Below are positions 26,908 to 35,259 of a stretch of DNA of 38,930 bases, one piece after another. The notes beneath the pieces were generated by a model. That model was not told the DNA's origin, made no database searches, and saw only the letters and a program-made list of their open reading frames with translations. Source of the stretch: JBNKWA01 sp050299555 (lineage in GTDB: Bacteria > Pseudomonadota > Alphaproteobacteria > Rhodobacterales > Rhodobacteraceae); NCBI GenBank assembly GCA_050299555.1, contig JBNKWA010000023.1, forward strand, positions 1 to 38,930, in the 5' to 3' direction. The first letter of the stretch is position 1, and each line of letters starts with the position of its first letter. The position numbers and the translations under genes are program-made.

Positions 26908-27375
26908 ATGGTCGTGCGTGGTCTTGCCGTTCTGTTCCTGTCCCTGGTCCTGGCGCTGCCGCAGTCGGGACCGGCGTCTGCCGCGGCGGACGACTATTCG
27001 GGCACCTGCGTCTTTTTCGGCAATGCCGCCTTCAAGGACCTGTTCATGGGGCGCAAGACCTTTCGCGCGGCGCTGGCGCGAAGCTGTGACGACGCCCGCC
27101 GCATCGCTGCCGAGGCGCCATCCGGCAGCCTGCGCCGGTTCCGCGCCGAGACACACCTGGCGCGGCTGGAACGCTACCGCGCGACGCTGCGCGACATCTT
27201 CCTCGAGCGCTTCTCGGCCACCCGCGGCGGTCGCGACCTGCAGGCGCGGGGGGTGGTCGGCCATCAGGTGGCGCGGCCCGTCAGCGAGGCTGGCGCCTAT
27301 CTCATCGCCTTCGAGATGGGGTTGGTCGGCGCCCAGCGCGCCTGGGAGGCCTGGCTGGCGGCCGAGGCCGAATAG
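26908..27375 (+). CDS. Secreted protein of unknown function
   Basis: A 155-residue protein with a clear signal peptide (MVVRGLAVLFLSLVLALPQSGPASA, cut near AAA-DD). The mature part is mainly helical and rich in Arg and Ala, with one Cys near each end of the first third (GTCVFF and ARSCDDA) that could form a disulfide in the periplasm. AAGGAGG lies seven bases before the ATG at 26908, a strong ribosome site, and an AT-rich stretch (ACACTTTTATGACACTCTTATG) lies upstream. Its stop codon is two bases from the end of the convergent HxlR gene. The family is not recognised. Confidence 0.78.
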   Translation: MVVRGLAVLFLSLVLALPQSGPASAAADDYSGTCVFFGNAAFKDLFMGRKTFRAALARSCDDARRIAAEAPSGSLRRFRAETHLARLERYRATLRDIFLERFSATRGGRDLQARGVVGHQVARPVSEAGAYLIAFEMGLVGAQRAWEAWLAAEAE

Positions 27376-27377
27376 CC

Positions 27378-27800
27378 TCAGGCGCTGTCGCGCATCGGGT
27401 CCCTATCCGTCGACACACCGTTTCCGTTCTGCGCCTCGCGCCGCGCATCATAGCCCTGGCGGGCGGCCTCGATCCGCTGGCCATTGTCCCTGACCCAGCT
27501 CGCGAGGCCGCAGACCGGAGTCAGCAGATCGTGGCCGAGCCCGGTCAGGGCATAGTCGACCTGCGGCGGAGCGGTCGGTGTCACCGTTCTTGACACAAAG
27601 CCATTTCTTTCGAGATTCCGCAAGGTTACGGCCAACATCTTCTGCGAGATGTCACCCACTTCGCGGCGCAACGCGTTGAACCGCAGCGGCCCGCCGCCAA
27701 GCGTGCGCACCACCAGCAAGGACCATTTGTCGCCGATCAGCCCCAAGAGCTCGCTGATCCGCATGCAGGTCGCGGGGTCCTTCGCCTCACAAGGTTTCAT
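27378..27800 (-). CDS. HxlR family transcriptional regulator
   Basis: A 140-residue winged-helix regulator of the HxlR family, usually repressors or activators that sense quinones, aldehydes or redox change. Motifs: IGDKWSLLVVRTLGGGPLRFNALRREVGDISQKMLAVTLRNLERNGFVSRTV, the family core. Cys residues near the N-terminus (PCEAKDPATC) are candidate redox sensors, as in several HxlR proteins; this is inferred. It diverges from an NADPH-dependent FMN reductase gene across 87 bp and probably controls it. Confidence 0.92.
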   Translation of the reverse strand: MKPCEAKDPATCMRISELLGLIGDKWSLLVVRTLGGGPLRFNALRREVGDISQKMLAVTLRNLERNGFVSRTVTPTAPPQVDYALTGLGHDLLTPVCGLASWVRDNGQRIEAARQGYDARREAQNGNGVSTDRDPMRDSA

Positions 27801-27832
27801 CGAGGTGCCTTCTTGTCACCGCTGCGGCGCTT

Positions 27833-27843
27833 ACTAGTCTAGT
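27833..27843. promoter_or_regulatory. Candidate HxlR operator
   Basis: ACTAGTCTAGT is a perfect dyad around a central T in the short gap between hxlR-type and FMN reductase genes. GGTTTCA (27794-27800) and TGAAACC (27857-27863) form a wider inverted pair around it. Position and symmetry suit a regulator binding site; binding itself is inferred. Confidence 0.45.
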
Positions 27844-27887
27844 GCAGGTAACGTTTTGAAACCAGCAATACAACGGAGACTGCCCCC

Positions 27888-28496
27888 ATGACCACCCGAA
27901 ATCCGCGCATCGCCGTCATCGTCGGCTCGACCCGCGACAGCCGCTTTGGCCGCAAGCCCGCAGACTGGGTCCTCGCCCAGGCGAAGGCCCGCAGCGACTG
28001 GGAGGTCGAATTGCTCGACCTGAAGGATTTCGACCTGCCGCTGTTCAACGAGAAGGCATCGAACATGTGGATGCCGAGCGAGGATCCCAGGGCGGTCGCC
28101 TGGCAGCAGAAGCTGGCCACCTTCGATGGCTTCATCATCGTGACGCCCGAATACAACCGCTCGATCACCGGGGCGCTGAAGAACGCGCTGGACCAGGCCT
28201 ACAAGGAGTGGATCCGCAAGCCCATGGCGGCGGTCGGCTATGGCATGACCGGCGCGGCGCGGGCGGTAGAGCATCTCAGGACCATCGCCATCGAGCTGCA
28301 GATGGTGCCGGTCCGGTCCGGGCTGCACGTGCTCGGCGCCGACTTCCTCAAGGTCCATCCGATTGGCGACAACGGCGAGATGACGGAGATCGCCGATCAC
28401 CTCAAGCAGCCCGCCGAGGCGATGCTCGCCGATCTCGACTGGTGGGTGCGTGCCACCATGGCCGCCCGGGCCGACGAGGAGCGAAAGGCCGCCTGA
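27888..28496 (+). CDS. NADPH-dependent FMN reductase family flavoprotein
   Basis: A 202-residue flavodoxin-like protein of the NADPH-dependent FMN reductase/azoreductase type, which reduces FMN, quinones or azo compounds in the cytoplasm. Motifs are IAVIVGSTRDSRFGRKPADW (phosphate-binding loop) and TPEYNRSITGALKNALDQAYKEW, the family signature. The rest of the fold (MAAVGYGMTGAARAVEHLR) is intact. It diverges from the HxlR regulator, a pairing often seen in quinone or electrophile stress responses. The natural substrate cannot be told from sequence. Confidence 0.93.
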   Translation: MTTRNPRIAVIVGSTRDSRFGRKPADWVLAQAKARSDWEVELLDLKDFDLPLFNEKASNMWMPSEDPRAVAWQQKLATFDGFIIVTPEYNRSITGALKNALDQAYKEWIRKPMAAVGYGMTGAARAVEHLRTIAIELQMVPVRSGLHVLGADFLKVHPIGDNGEMTEIADHLKQPAEAMLADLDWWVRATMAARADEERKAA

Positions 28497-28523
28497 GCCG
28501 GCACTGCCGCCACGCTGCCCGCG

Positions 28524-28546
28524 CGCCCGCCGCTTGCAGGCGGGCG
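28524..28546 (+). terminator. Hairpin after the FMN reductase gene
   Basis: CGCCCGCC (28524-28531), loop GCTTGCA, GGCGGGCG (28539-28546): an 8-bp perfect stem 28 bp after the stop codon. It lacks a T tract, so termination is likely but not certain. Confidence 0.5.
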
Positions 28547-28594
28547 TCCGATTTGCGATACCCCCGCGGGTGGGTAGAGGGGCAGCGTGCGAGG

Positions 28595-29014
28595 ATGATG
28601 AAACACGAATACAAGGTCGTGCCGACGCCCCGCCGCGTTGGCCGCGTCAAGGGCGCCAAGACCACCGCCGACCGGCTGGCGGCCACCATCGCCGAACTGA
28701 TGAACGAGCATGCCCGCGACGGTTGGGAATACCTCCGCGCCGAGACACTGCCGGTGGACGAGCGCGCCGGCATGCTGTCGAAGCCGGTGGAGGTGTACAC
28801 CACCGTGCTGGTCTTTCGCCGCGTGATCGAGACCCGTCCCGACATGCAGCGCGAACGCCCGGTGCAGCGCCCGGTCCTGGTGGCGACCCCGCCGCCCGAA
28901 GAGCCGCCGTTGCGGCCGCAGCCGGAAACACGGCGCGAGCCGACCCTCAGCGGCAACGGTGACGACGAGCCGACACGTCCGCTGCAGCTCGGTCCCGCCG
29001 ACCGCGACGACTAA
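28595..29014 (+). CDS. DUF4177 domain protein
   Basis: A 139-residue protein whose first 75 residues form a DUF4177 domain (HEYKVVPTPRRVGRVKGAKT, then ARDGWEYLRAETLPVDER and VYTTVLVFRR), a small domain of unknown function built around the GWEYL motif. The remainder is a Pro/Arg-rich disordered tail (RPVQRPVLVATPPPEEPPLRPQ). ATG at 28595 and 28598 adjoin a GAGG; AGAGGGG lies further upstream. No signal peptide is present. It is followed by the metalloprotease pair in the same direction after about 190 bp with no visible structure. Confidence 0.85.
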   Translation: MMKHEYKVVPTPRRVGRVKGAKTTADRLAATIAELMNEHARDGWEYLRAETLPVDERAGMLSKPVEVYTTVLVFRRVIETRPDMQRERPVQRPVLVATPPPEEPPLRPQPETRREPTLSGNGDDEPTRPLQLGPADRDD

Positions 29015-29205
29015 CCGGCGACCAGGGCCGGCGGTGTCCGGCGCCGATGGCGACCGGCCTTGATGGCGGCGTTGACTGGGCCCTTGCCCGGCACCAGTGT
29101 GCGGGCCTATCCTGCCGTCAGTCAGCCATGCTGCGAAGAGGGTGGCCCCGGTCAGGCCCGGGGTTGCGCCGGGGGCGGCTCAGGGCTGGCGCGGGGGGCT
29201 CGACC

Positions 29206-29499
29206 ATGCCGAACGAAGTCGAGGTGCATTTCCAGGAAGGCTTCGCGAAAACGCCCTGCACGCTGAGCGTGAACGGGGCGGTTGCGGCTGAATACGATCT
29301 TACGACCCGGCTGATGACCGGCCTGGCCGAGATCGTGCACCTGTCGCTTGCCGCCGGCGACGAGCTGGTGGTGCAGGCGGAGAATCTGCCTCCGGGTGAG
29401 AAATACCACGTTTCGGGCAACGAACGGTGGCTTACCGTGAACATCGTCGACGGCCGGGTGGTGGTCCGGCCGGCCGACAGAGGCCCCGGCTACCTCTAG
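29206..29499 (+). CDS. Small beta-rich protein preceding the metalloprotease, unknown
   Basis: A 97-residue protein, unrecognised. The sequence alternates short beta-strand-like pieces (TPCTLSVNGAVAAEYDL, IVHLSLAAGDELVVQAENL, WLTVNIVDGRVVVRP) with turns, suggesting a compact beta sandwich, with one Cys and no signal peptide or membrane segment. It is followed after 76 bp by the metzincin-like metalloprotease gene in the same direction, so the two are probably an operon; a role as partner, chaperone or inhibitor is possible but only inferred. The start chosen is ATG at 29206; GGGGGG lies upstream but no clear ribosome site. Confidence 0.72.
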   Translation: MPNEVEVHFQEGFAKTPCTLSVNGAVAAEYDLTTRLMTGLAEIVHLSLAAGDELVVQAENLPPGEKYHVSGNERWLTVNIVDGRVVVRPADRGPGYL

Positions 29500-29575
29500 A
29501 CCCGCGAGCGGGTGGCTCGCACGCGCCAGCGTGACACGGGAAAGCCGGCCGGAGCACATTTGGGGGGAACCAATC

Positions 29576-31864
29576 ATGGCAAGACGTACGTCGCGACGCG
29601 CATCCGCCACCAAGGCTCGCCAGGAGGCGCTGCCGCAATCGGCGCTGATCCCCAATGCCGAGCATCCCGACTACGTCGCAGGCAGCGTGGGCGAGACCAT
29701 TGCGGGGGCGGGGGCGCGCGCCGAGGCCCCGTCGCCCGCCGAACCGGCCCCGGCGCCGATGGCGGGGCCCCAGGGCGGGCCGATGCCGGCCGGCATGCCC
29801 GGTCTCAACATGGTCAGCTTCTGCGCGCCGCTCAGCGGTCGCTACCGGATCGTGCCGCCCGCCCAGCCCGTGCCCGCGGCCCCATCGGCCAACGAGACCA
29901 CGATCATCGTCAGGGTTGATGTCGATCGCTTCTTCCCGCAGCAGCGCATCTCGATCGAGGCGTCGCGCCAGTTCCCGCTGCTTCGCGCCCACGCCATCGC
30001 CGAGGTGACCTCGGACGAATGCCTGGGCTTCAACCGGCGCCGGGTGCGCGCCACCATCACCTTCCGCGACGGGTTCGACGGGCTGATCCCCGGCGAGGAG
30101 ATCACCTTCGATGCCTTCCGCGGCAACGGCCTGAACTATGGCCGGTTCAGCCTGACGCTGAGCGGCGGCGGCACCGCGGCGATCACCCACGACATGGCGT
30201 TCGAATCGGAGTTCTTCGACCCGGTGGAATTCGAGATCGACCAGGTGGACAACGCCGGCCCGATCCACACCGCCTATGACACCGCCTCGCACCCGAACCG
30301 GCCGGCCAGCCTGCCGGCCGAGACGCTGTCGCTGGCCTCGATCTACCAGCGCGCCGGCTTCGACGTCAGCCTGTCGCCGAACACCACGATCATTCCCACC
30401 GCCGATGCCGGCGCCAACGGCACCTGGTCGGATTCCGAGATGCACGACGCGATGGTCAGCTTCTGGTCACGCTTTGCCGATCGCCCGCAATGGGCGCTCT
30501 GGGTGCTCTACGCGGCGCGTCACGATCAGGGCAACAGCCTTGGCGGCATCATGTTCGACGATATCGGCCCCAACCATCGCCAGGGCACGGCGATCTTTAC
30601 CAAGACCTTCATCACCGAGGTGCCGGATGGCGACCTGAACCCCGACGCCTGGCGGGCGCGGATGCAGTTCTGGACAGCCGTGCACGAGATGGGTCACGCC
30701 TTCAACCTCGCCCATGCCTGGCAGAAGGCGCTCGGCACCGCGCAGGGAGCCTCGGGCGATCCGTGGACCCCGCTGGCCAACGCGCCGGAGTCGCGCAGCT
30801 TCATGAACTATCCGTTCCGCGTGAACGGCGGCGAAAGCACGTTCTTCTCGGATTTCGCCTTCCGGTTCGACGACGAGGAACTGACCTTCATGCGCCACGC
30901 GCCGCGCCGCTTCGTGCAGATGGGCAATTCCAACTGGTTCGAGAACCACGCCTTCGAGGCGCCGCAGCCGTCGCCGCGCAGCCGCTGGACGCTGAAGATC
31001 CGGCCGAACCGGGAGGAGAACGCCTATTCGTTCCTCGAGCCGGTATCACTGGAGTTGAAGCTGACCAACAACGGGCCCGGCCCAGCGACGCTCGACCCCG
31101 ACATGCTGCGCGAGGGGCATCACGTCTCGATCCTGGTCCAGCGCGAGGGCGGGCCGACGCGCCGATGGCAGCCCATGGCGACCCGCTGCCACGAGTTGCA
31201 CAGCGCGGCGCTGAAGGCGGGCGATTCGATCTATGGCGCCCATCTGGTCAGCGCCTCGACCGCCGGCTGGCTGATCGACGAGCCGGGGTTCTACAACCTG
31301 CAGGCCGCGGTCGACACCGGCAGCGGCATGGCGGTGTCGAACGTGCTGAGGCTTTTCGTCTCGCCGCCCGCCGGGGTGGACGAAGCCAGGATCGCGCCGG
31401 ACTATTTCACCGAGGATGTGGGCCGGGCGCTGACCTTCGGCGGCTCGCCGTCGCTCGACAAGGCGATGGACGTGCTGCAGACGGTGGCCGACAAGATGCC
31501 CCAGAACCCCGCCGCGACCCATGCCGCGGTAGCGGTATCGACGCCGAAGATGCGCGACTTCAAGCAGCTCGACGCCAGGGCCGGCCGCGACGGGCTGGCC
31601 ATCCGCTGCGCCAGGGCCGACATCGACACCGCCGCCAAATGCATGAACGAGGCGCTGATCGACAAGCCCGATCAGGCCGCCGAGACCATGGGCCATATCG
31701 ACTATTTCAACGCTCTGGACGAGCTGGCCGACCGGCTGGCCAAGGCCGGCGACGACAAGGGTGCCAAGAAGGTTCTGCAAAGCTCGGTGGGCACCATGAA
31801 GAAGCGCAAGGTGCTGGACCGGGTGGTCAAGGCCACCGAGCGCAAGCTGGCGCGGCTGAAATAG
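29576..31864 (+). CDS. Metzincin-like zinc metalloprotease, undescribed family
   Basis: A 762-residue protein. The zinc site HEMGHAFNLAH (His370, Glu371, His374, His380) follows HExxHxxxxxH, with Asn where metzincins usually have Gly. A Met follows at residue 410 in RSFMNYPFR, placed like the metzincin Met-turn. A basic, Pro/Ala-rich N-terminus (1-75) has no signal peptide, so export would need another route. Residues 90-240 look beta-rich; 470-600 contain an immunoglobulin-like beta domain (LKIRPNREENAYSFLEPVSLELKLTNNGPGPATL); the last 150 residues are helical. GGGGGGAA precedes the ATG at 29576; an upstream ATG-like start at 29531 is less likely. The function and target are unknown. Confidence 0.82.
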   Translation: MARRTSRRASATKARQEALPQSALIPNAEHPDYVAGSVGETIAGAGARAEAPSPAEPAPAPMAGPQGGPMPAGMPGLNMVSFCAPLSGRYRIVPPAQPVPAAPSANETTIIVRVDVDRFFPQQRISIEASRQFPLLRAHAIAEVTSDECLGFNRRRVRATITFRDGFDGLIPGEEITFDAFRGNGLNYGRFSLTLSGGGTAAITHDMAFESEFFDPVEFEIDQVDNAGPIHTAYDTASHPNRPASLPAETLSLASIYQRAGFDVSLSPNTTIIPTADAGANGTWSDSEMHDAMVSFWSRFADRPQWALWVLYAARHDQGNSLGGIMFDDIGPNHRQGTAIFTKTFITEVPDGDLNPDAWRARMQFWTAVHEMGHAFNLAHAWQKALGTAQGASGDPWTPLANAPESRSFMNYPFRVNGGESTFFSDFAFRFDDEELTFMRHAPRRFVQMGNSNWFENHAFEAPQPSPRSRWTLKIRPNREENAYSFLEPVSLELKLTNNGPGPATLDPDMLREGHHVSILVQREGGPTRRWQPMATRCHELHSAALKAGDSIYGAHLVSASTAGWLIDEPGFYNLQAAVDTGSGMAVSNVLRLFVSPPAGVDEARIAPDYFTEDVGRALTFGGSPSLDKAMDVLQTVADKMPQNPAATHAAVAVSTPKMRDFKQLDARAGRDGLAIRCARADIDTAAKCMNEALIDKPDQAAETMGHIDYFNALDELADRLAKAGDDKGAKKVLQSSVGTMKKRKVLDRVVKATERKLARLK

Positions 31865-31873
31865 CCCGCCGGC

Positions 31874-32317
31874 TCAGTCGCCGGTGTCGTAGGTATAAAG
31901 GACCATCGCCTCCCTGCGGCCGCCCAGGCGGTCATAGACCGCCTGCGCCGCATGGTTGTCGCCCTCGGTGCCGAGCCATGCCTGGTCGCAGCCCTCGTCA
32001 TGCGCGACCTTCAGCATCGCCTGCATCAGCGCCGTGGCGATTCCCTGCCGCCGCCGCGCCGGGGTGACGCCAAGTTCGTCGACGAACATCTCGGGCGGCT
32101 TTTCGGGGCGCAGGCGCACCACGCCCGAGACATGGCCGATCACCTCGCCGTCGATCAGCCCAAGCAGCAGAACGGTGCCGGGCCAGGCGAGATAGGCGGC
32201 AAGCCGCCCGGGCTCGATGGGCGCATCGAAGACCTCGGGCGCGATGCGGTCGAGCAGCCGGGCATTGTCCGCGGTCAGGCGGACGATGCTCAGGCCGGGC
32301 GGGCTACTCCCGGCCAC
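31874..32317 (-). CDS. GNAT family N-acetyltransferase
   Basis: A GNAT acetyltransferase of about 147 residues. The acetyl-CoA binding motif A is VDELGVTPARRRQGIATALMQAML, and the C-terminal LGTEGDNHAAQAVYDRLGGRREAMVLYTYD is the pattern of AAC(3)-I-like family members. The substrate is unknown and antibiotic acetylation is not implied. The start is unclear: the family begins near LSIVRLTADN, but no ATG lies there. A TTG at 32332 or GTG at 32317 (used here) overlaps the bolA end, implying coupling. It converges with the metalloprotease gene, nine bases apart. Confidence 0.85.
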   Translation of the reverse strand: MAGSSPPGLSIVRLTADNARLLDRIAPEVFDAPIEPGRLAAYLAWPGTVLLLGLIDGEVIGHVSGVVRLRPEKPPEMFVDELGVTPARRRQGIATALMQAMLKVAHDEGCDQAWLGTEGDNHAAQAVYDRLGGRREAMVLYTYDTGD

Positions 32318-32567
32318 GCACGTCGAGGGCAAGCGCGTGCACCCGGCCCTTCAGCTCTTCGTCCAGCACCCGATAGACGGCGCGCTGGCGGTCGACCCGG
32401 CCCATGCCGTCGAAGGCGCCCGCGACGATCTCGACCCTAAAATGCGTCTCGCCGCCCTCGCGCCAGCCGGAATGGCCGCGATGGCCTTCGCTTTCGTCGG
32501 TGACGACAAGCCGTTCCGGCGTGAAGGCATCGCGCAGCTTGCGCTCGATCTCGGCGGCAACGGTCAT
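32304..32567 (-). CDS. bolA: BolA family protein
   Basis: An 87-residue BolA-type protein. BolA proteins partner with monothiol glutaredoxins in iron-sulfur trafficking and can influence transcription. Visible are the N-terminal helix EIERKLRDAFTPERLVVTDES, the conserved GHRGHSG loop with candidate metal-binding His residues, HFRVEIVAGAF, and the final helix RQRAVYRVLDEELKGRVHALALDV. The ATG at 32567 has AGGAG about 12 bases upstream and matches the family start; an ATG at 32585 has none. It diverges from the J-domain gene and is followed by an overlapping GNAT gene. Confidence 0.92.
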   Translation of the reverse strand: MTVAAEIERKLRDAFTPERLVVTDESEGHRGHSGWREGGETHFRVEIVAGAFDGMGRVDRQRAVYRVLDEELKGRVHALALDVRGRE

Positions 32568-32717
32568 CTGAAGGGACTCCTGCATCGGCGGTTTCTGCCG
32601 CGCGGTGAAAACTTGGACTTCACCTTGGCGTGCAAAACACTAGACTGTCGGCCTCGACTCGAAAAGGTCGCGCCCCCATGTGTGGCGCCGGCCCTGATTG
32701 ACGGCGGAAAGGGATCG

Positions 32718-33374
32718 ATGAACAAGCGTTCCCCGTTCGAATTCGACATATCGGTTTCCAGCGCTAAAAAGCGCAAGTCCCGCTCGCGCGGATCCGGTGC
32801 GGGTGTCGATGCGCCCGGCAAGACCTGCGAGAAGCCGGGCTGCGGCAAGCCGGCGAAATACCGTGCGCCGAAAAGCCCCGACCGGCTGAACGACTTTCAC
32901 TGGTTCTGCCTCGACCATGTGCGCGAGTACAACCTGAGCTGGAACTTCTTCCAGAACCACTCGGCGGACGAGCTGGACCAGCAGGTGGCCTCGGACCGGG
33001 TCTGGAACCGCAACACCCGGCCCTTTGCCGAGCGCGACACCGGCCACCCCGAGGGGCGGGCCTGGGCGCGGTTCGGCTTTGACGACCCGATGGACGTGCT
33101 GGGCAACAACGCCACGCTGAATCCGGGAGGGGACAAGGCACCGCCGGGAAGAAGCACCGCCACCCGCCGCCTGCCGCCCACCGAACGCAAGGCGCTCGAC
33201 ATCCTCGAGGCGCGCGACGATCAGACCAAGACCGAGATCCGGACGCTCTACAAGGCGCTGGTCAAGGCACTGCACCCCGACATGAACGGCGGCAAGCGCG
33301 ACGACGAGGACCGGCTGGCCGAGGTTGTCTGGGCCTGGGAACAGATCAAGGCCAGCCGCAGTTTCCGCGAATAG
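32718..33374 (+). CDS. C-terminal J-domain protein
   Basis: A 218-residue DnaJ-domain protein of the Rhodobacterales type located beside bolA and cobS. The J domain is at the C-terminus (about 160-218) with the HPD motif in KALHPDMNGG, required to stimulate DnaK/Hsp70. The N-terminal half carries CEKPGCGKPAKYRAPKSPDRLNDFHWFCLDHVREYN, with Cys/His spacing that may bind zinc, and continues YNLSWNFFQNHSADELDQQ. The client is unknown; proximity to cobS hints at, but does not show, a link to cobalt chelatase. The ATG at 32718 is preceded by GAAAGGGA. It diverges from bolA. Confidence 0.9.
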   Translation: MNKRSPFEFDISVSSAKKRKSRSRGSGAGVDAPGKTCEKPGCGKPAKYRAPKSPDRLNDFHWFCLDHVREYNLSWNFFQNHSADELDQQVASDRVWNRNTRPFAERDTGHPEGRAWARFGFDDPMDVLGNNATLNPGGDKAPPGRSTATRRLPPTERKALDILEARDDQTKTEIRTLYKALVKALHPDMNGGKRDDEDRLAEVVWAWEQIKASRSFRE

Positions 33375-33397
33375 CGCGCGACCTCAACCGTCGCGCG
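33375..33397. terminator. Bidirectional hairpin between J-domain and HTTM genes
   Basis: CGCGCGAC (33375-33382), loop CTCAACC, GTCGCGCG (33390-33397): a perfect 8-bp stem that starts directly after the J-domain gene stop codon and spans the HTTM gene stop codon (33384-33386). It has no T tract, but placement in a 9-bp convergent gap suggests it ends both transcripts. Confidence 0.6.
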
Positions 33398-34838
33398 CCT
33401 CGTCATCCTCCACCGGTCCCGCCGGGCCAGCGCCGAGGGGCGGCAGGGGCGTGGTCAGTGGCTGAATCCAGTGATCCGGCCCGAACCAGTTCAAGCCGAC
33501 ACCGGCAAGGTCGACGGTCGGATCGGTGTAGGGCTGAAACGGCCGGCCGTTCAGCGATTTCTCCAGCATCGCGTGCACTTCCACCGGACCGCCGGTCTCG
33601 GCCGACCACAGGGCGGCCAGCTTGCCGGCGAAGGCGTGGATCAGGTCGGGCCGGGTCGTCACCGCATGCGCCTGGCGCGGCGTCAGATAGACCCTCGGGT
33701 CGATGGCGATCACCGCGCCGTTCCGGTCGACCACCTCAAAGCGGCCCCGCGCCTCGCGGTCATAGATGCGCATGCGCCAGCTGAAGCGGTGGCCGTCGCC
33801 GGTCCAGCGTACCTCGGTGGGAAAGGCGAAGGCGCGCAGCGGCAGCGCCACCTGCACCGCGAACCAGCCGGCCAGCGCCGCCAGCAGGACGGTTCCGATC
33901 GGGCGGCCATGGGCCGGCGGTGCCTCGGCCACGGCCATCCGGCCCCCCAGGGCGCGCCAGAGCTGCGCCGGCCAGTCGGGCGGGAAGAAGATCAGCGTCA
34001 CCGCGATTGTCAGCCACGGAAAGATGCCGATGTTGAAGAGGTTGGCGTTGGAGATGTGGAAGGCGCAATAGACCAGGAACACCGGCAGCCGCGTGCGCCG
34101 CCAGAGCAGCAGCGGCGCGCCCAGCAGGTGCAGGGCCACCGTACCCCAGGCGCCGGCCAGGATCGCCCAGTCATGATGGAACAGCGCGCCGTAGAAGACG
34201 CGGGTTTCGGCGCCGCCGCGCAGCCACATCGCCAGCGGCTGCCCGGCCAGCCAGTCCGGCGTCAGCTTCACCAGCCCGGCGAAGATCAGGATGATCTCGG
34301 TCTGCAGCCTCAGCGCCGCCACCGGCCAGTAGGGGATGGTCGCGGCGCGGACCCCGGGTGCCAGCACCGCGTCCAGCGACCAGGCGCGGTGGGCGGGCAT
34401 GATTGCCAGCAGCAGGCCATAGAGCAGCACCATGTAGAAGTGGTTCAGGTACTGCACCCGGTCGAGCAGGAAGAAATAGCCGAAGACCAGCACGAAGCCC
34501 CAGATGGCGACGCGGTAGAAGGCACCGAGCGCGATCATGATGCCGAAGAGCCCCGTCATCGACCACAGCATGTGGATCCAGGGTTCGGGAAGCGGCTGCA
34601 GCCAGTCCCAGCCGAAATACGGGAACAGCATCTGCGGCTCGACAAAGTAGCGCGCGATGCGGTCGTGGTGGATGTAGCGCCAGCACTCCCAGGTCATGAC
34701 CAGGCCGAAGAGGATGCGCATCACCGCCAGTGAAAGCGGGCTGACCGGCCTGGCCAGCCAGGCCCGCAGTTGCGCGACGGCACCGCGCCCGCCTTGGGCG
34801 CGGTCGGCAGGCGCGGTCGGACTGGCGGGCTGCGTCAT
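33384..34838 (-). CDS. HTTM-domain membrane protein (gamma-carboxylase-like)
   Basis: A 484-residue inner membrane protein with an HTTM domain, the horizontally distributed membrane domain related to vitamin K-dependent gamma-glutamyl carboxylase. About eight hydrophobic segments lie within residues 35-340. Family features are SLAVMRILFGLVMTWECWRYIHHDRI, the LDRVQYLNHFYMVLLYGLLLAIMPAHRAWSLD region and FAGLVKLTPDWLAGQPLAMWL. The C-terminal part (about 340-484) is soluble and includes FSWRMRIYDREARGRFEV. In bacteria the reaction of these proteins is generally unknown. The start is ATG at 34838. It converges with the J-domain gene. Confidence 0.87.
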   Translation of the reverse strand: MTQPASPTAPADRAQGGRGAVAQLRAWLARPVSPLSLAVMRILFGLVMTWECWRYIHHDRIARYFVEPQMLFPYFGWDWLQPLPEPWIHMLWSMTGLFGIMIALGAFYRVAIWGFVLVFGYFFLLDRVQYLNHFYMVLLYGLLLAIMPAHRAWSLDAVLAPGVRAATIPYWPVAALRLQTEIILIFAGLVKLTPDWLAGQPLAMWLRGGAETRVFYGALFHHDWAILAGAWGTVALHLLGAPLLLWRRTRLPVFLVYCAFHISNANLFNIGIFPWLTIAVTLIFFPPDWPAQLWRALGGRMAVAEAPPAHGRPIGTVLLAALAGWFAVQVALPLRAFAFPTEVRWTGDGHRFSWRMRIYDREARGRFEVVDRNGAVIAIDPRVYLTPRQAHAVTTRPDLIHAFAGKLAALWSAETGGPVEVHAMLEKSLNGRPFQPYTDPTVDLAGVGLNWFGPDHWIQPLTTPLPPLGAGPAGPVEDDEARDG

Positions 34839-35259
34839 GCCCGCTTTGGTGCCCCAAGGGCCGGGCCGGGATCAAGGGGTCAGGCCGCCGTGCCCTGCAC
34901 CGCCCGGCGGGCGGGGCCCACGGGGGGGAATGGCGTGGCCGCCCGTTACGGGTCCCGGGGGGATGGAAGATCAGGGGCGCGGAGGCTGGCGGCATTGGGC
35001 CATGCGGCACCCCTGAGGGGGCGCCACCGCGCTGGCACTCGCCGATTTCAAGGCACACAGCCTGCGTTGGCGGTTGCCGGTCCGGGTTCTGCGCATGCCG
35101 GTGCCGGCGCTGCGGTTGCGCAGGCACCGCGCCACTGCTGGTTGGACCCGGTCCGCCGCGCCGGAATGCTCCGCGCGGCGTGCCCTGGGAACCGGCTTGG
35201 TGCCGCTCTTGAGCGTCGAGGATGAGGCGATGCGGCCGGAAGCGGCCGCACCCCGTGCG
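34839..35259. other. Intergenic region with no recognised feature
   Basis: This 421-bp stretch separates the starts of the HTTM gene and the end of the small membrane protein gene. It is very GC-rich, with a G run at 34922-34928 and a CCCGTTACGGG palindrome near 34943-34953, loosely like module 2 loops but without a matching stem. I see no gene, RNA or promoter that I can support. Confidence 0.4.
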
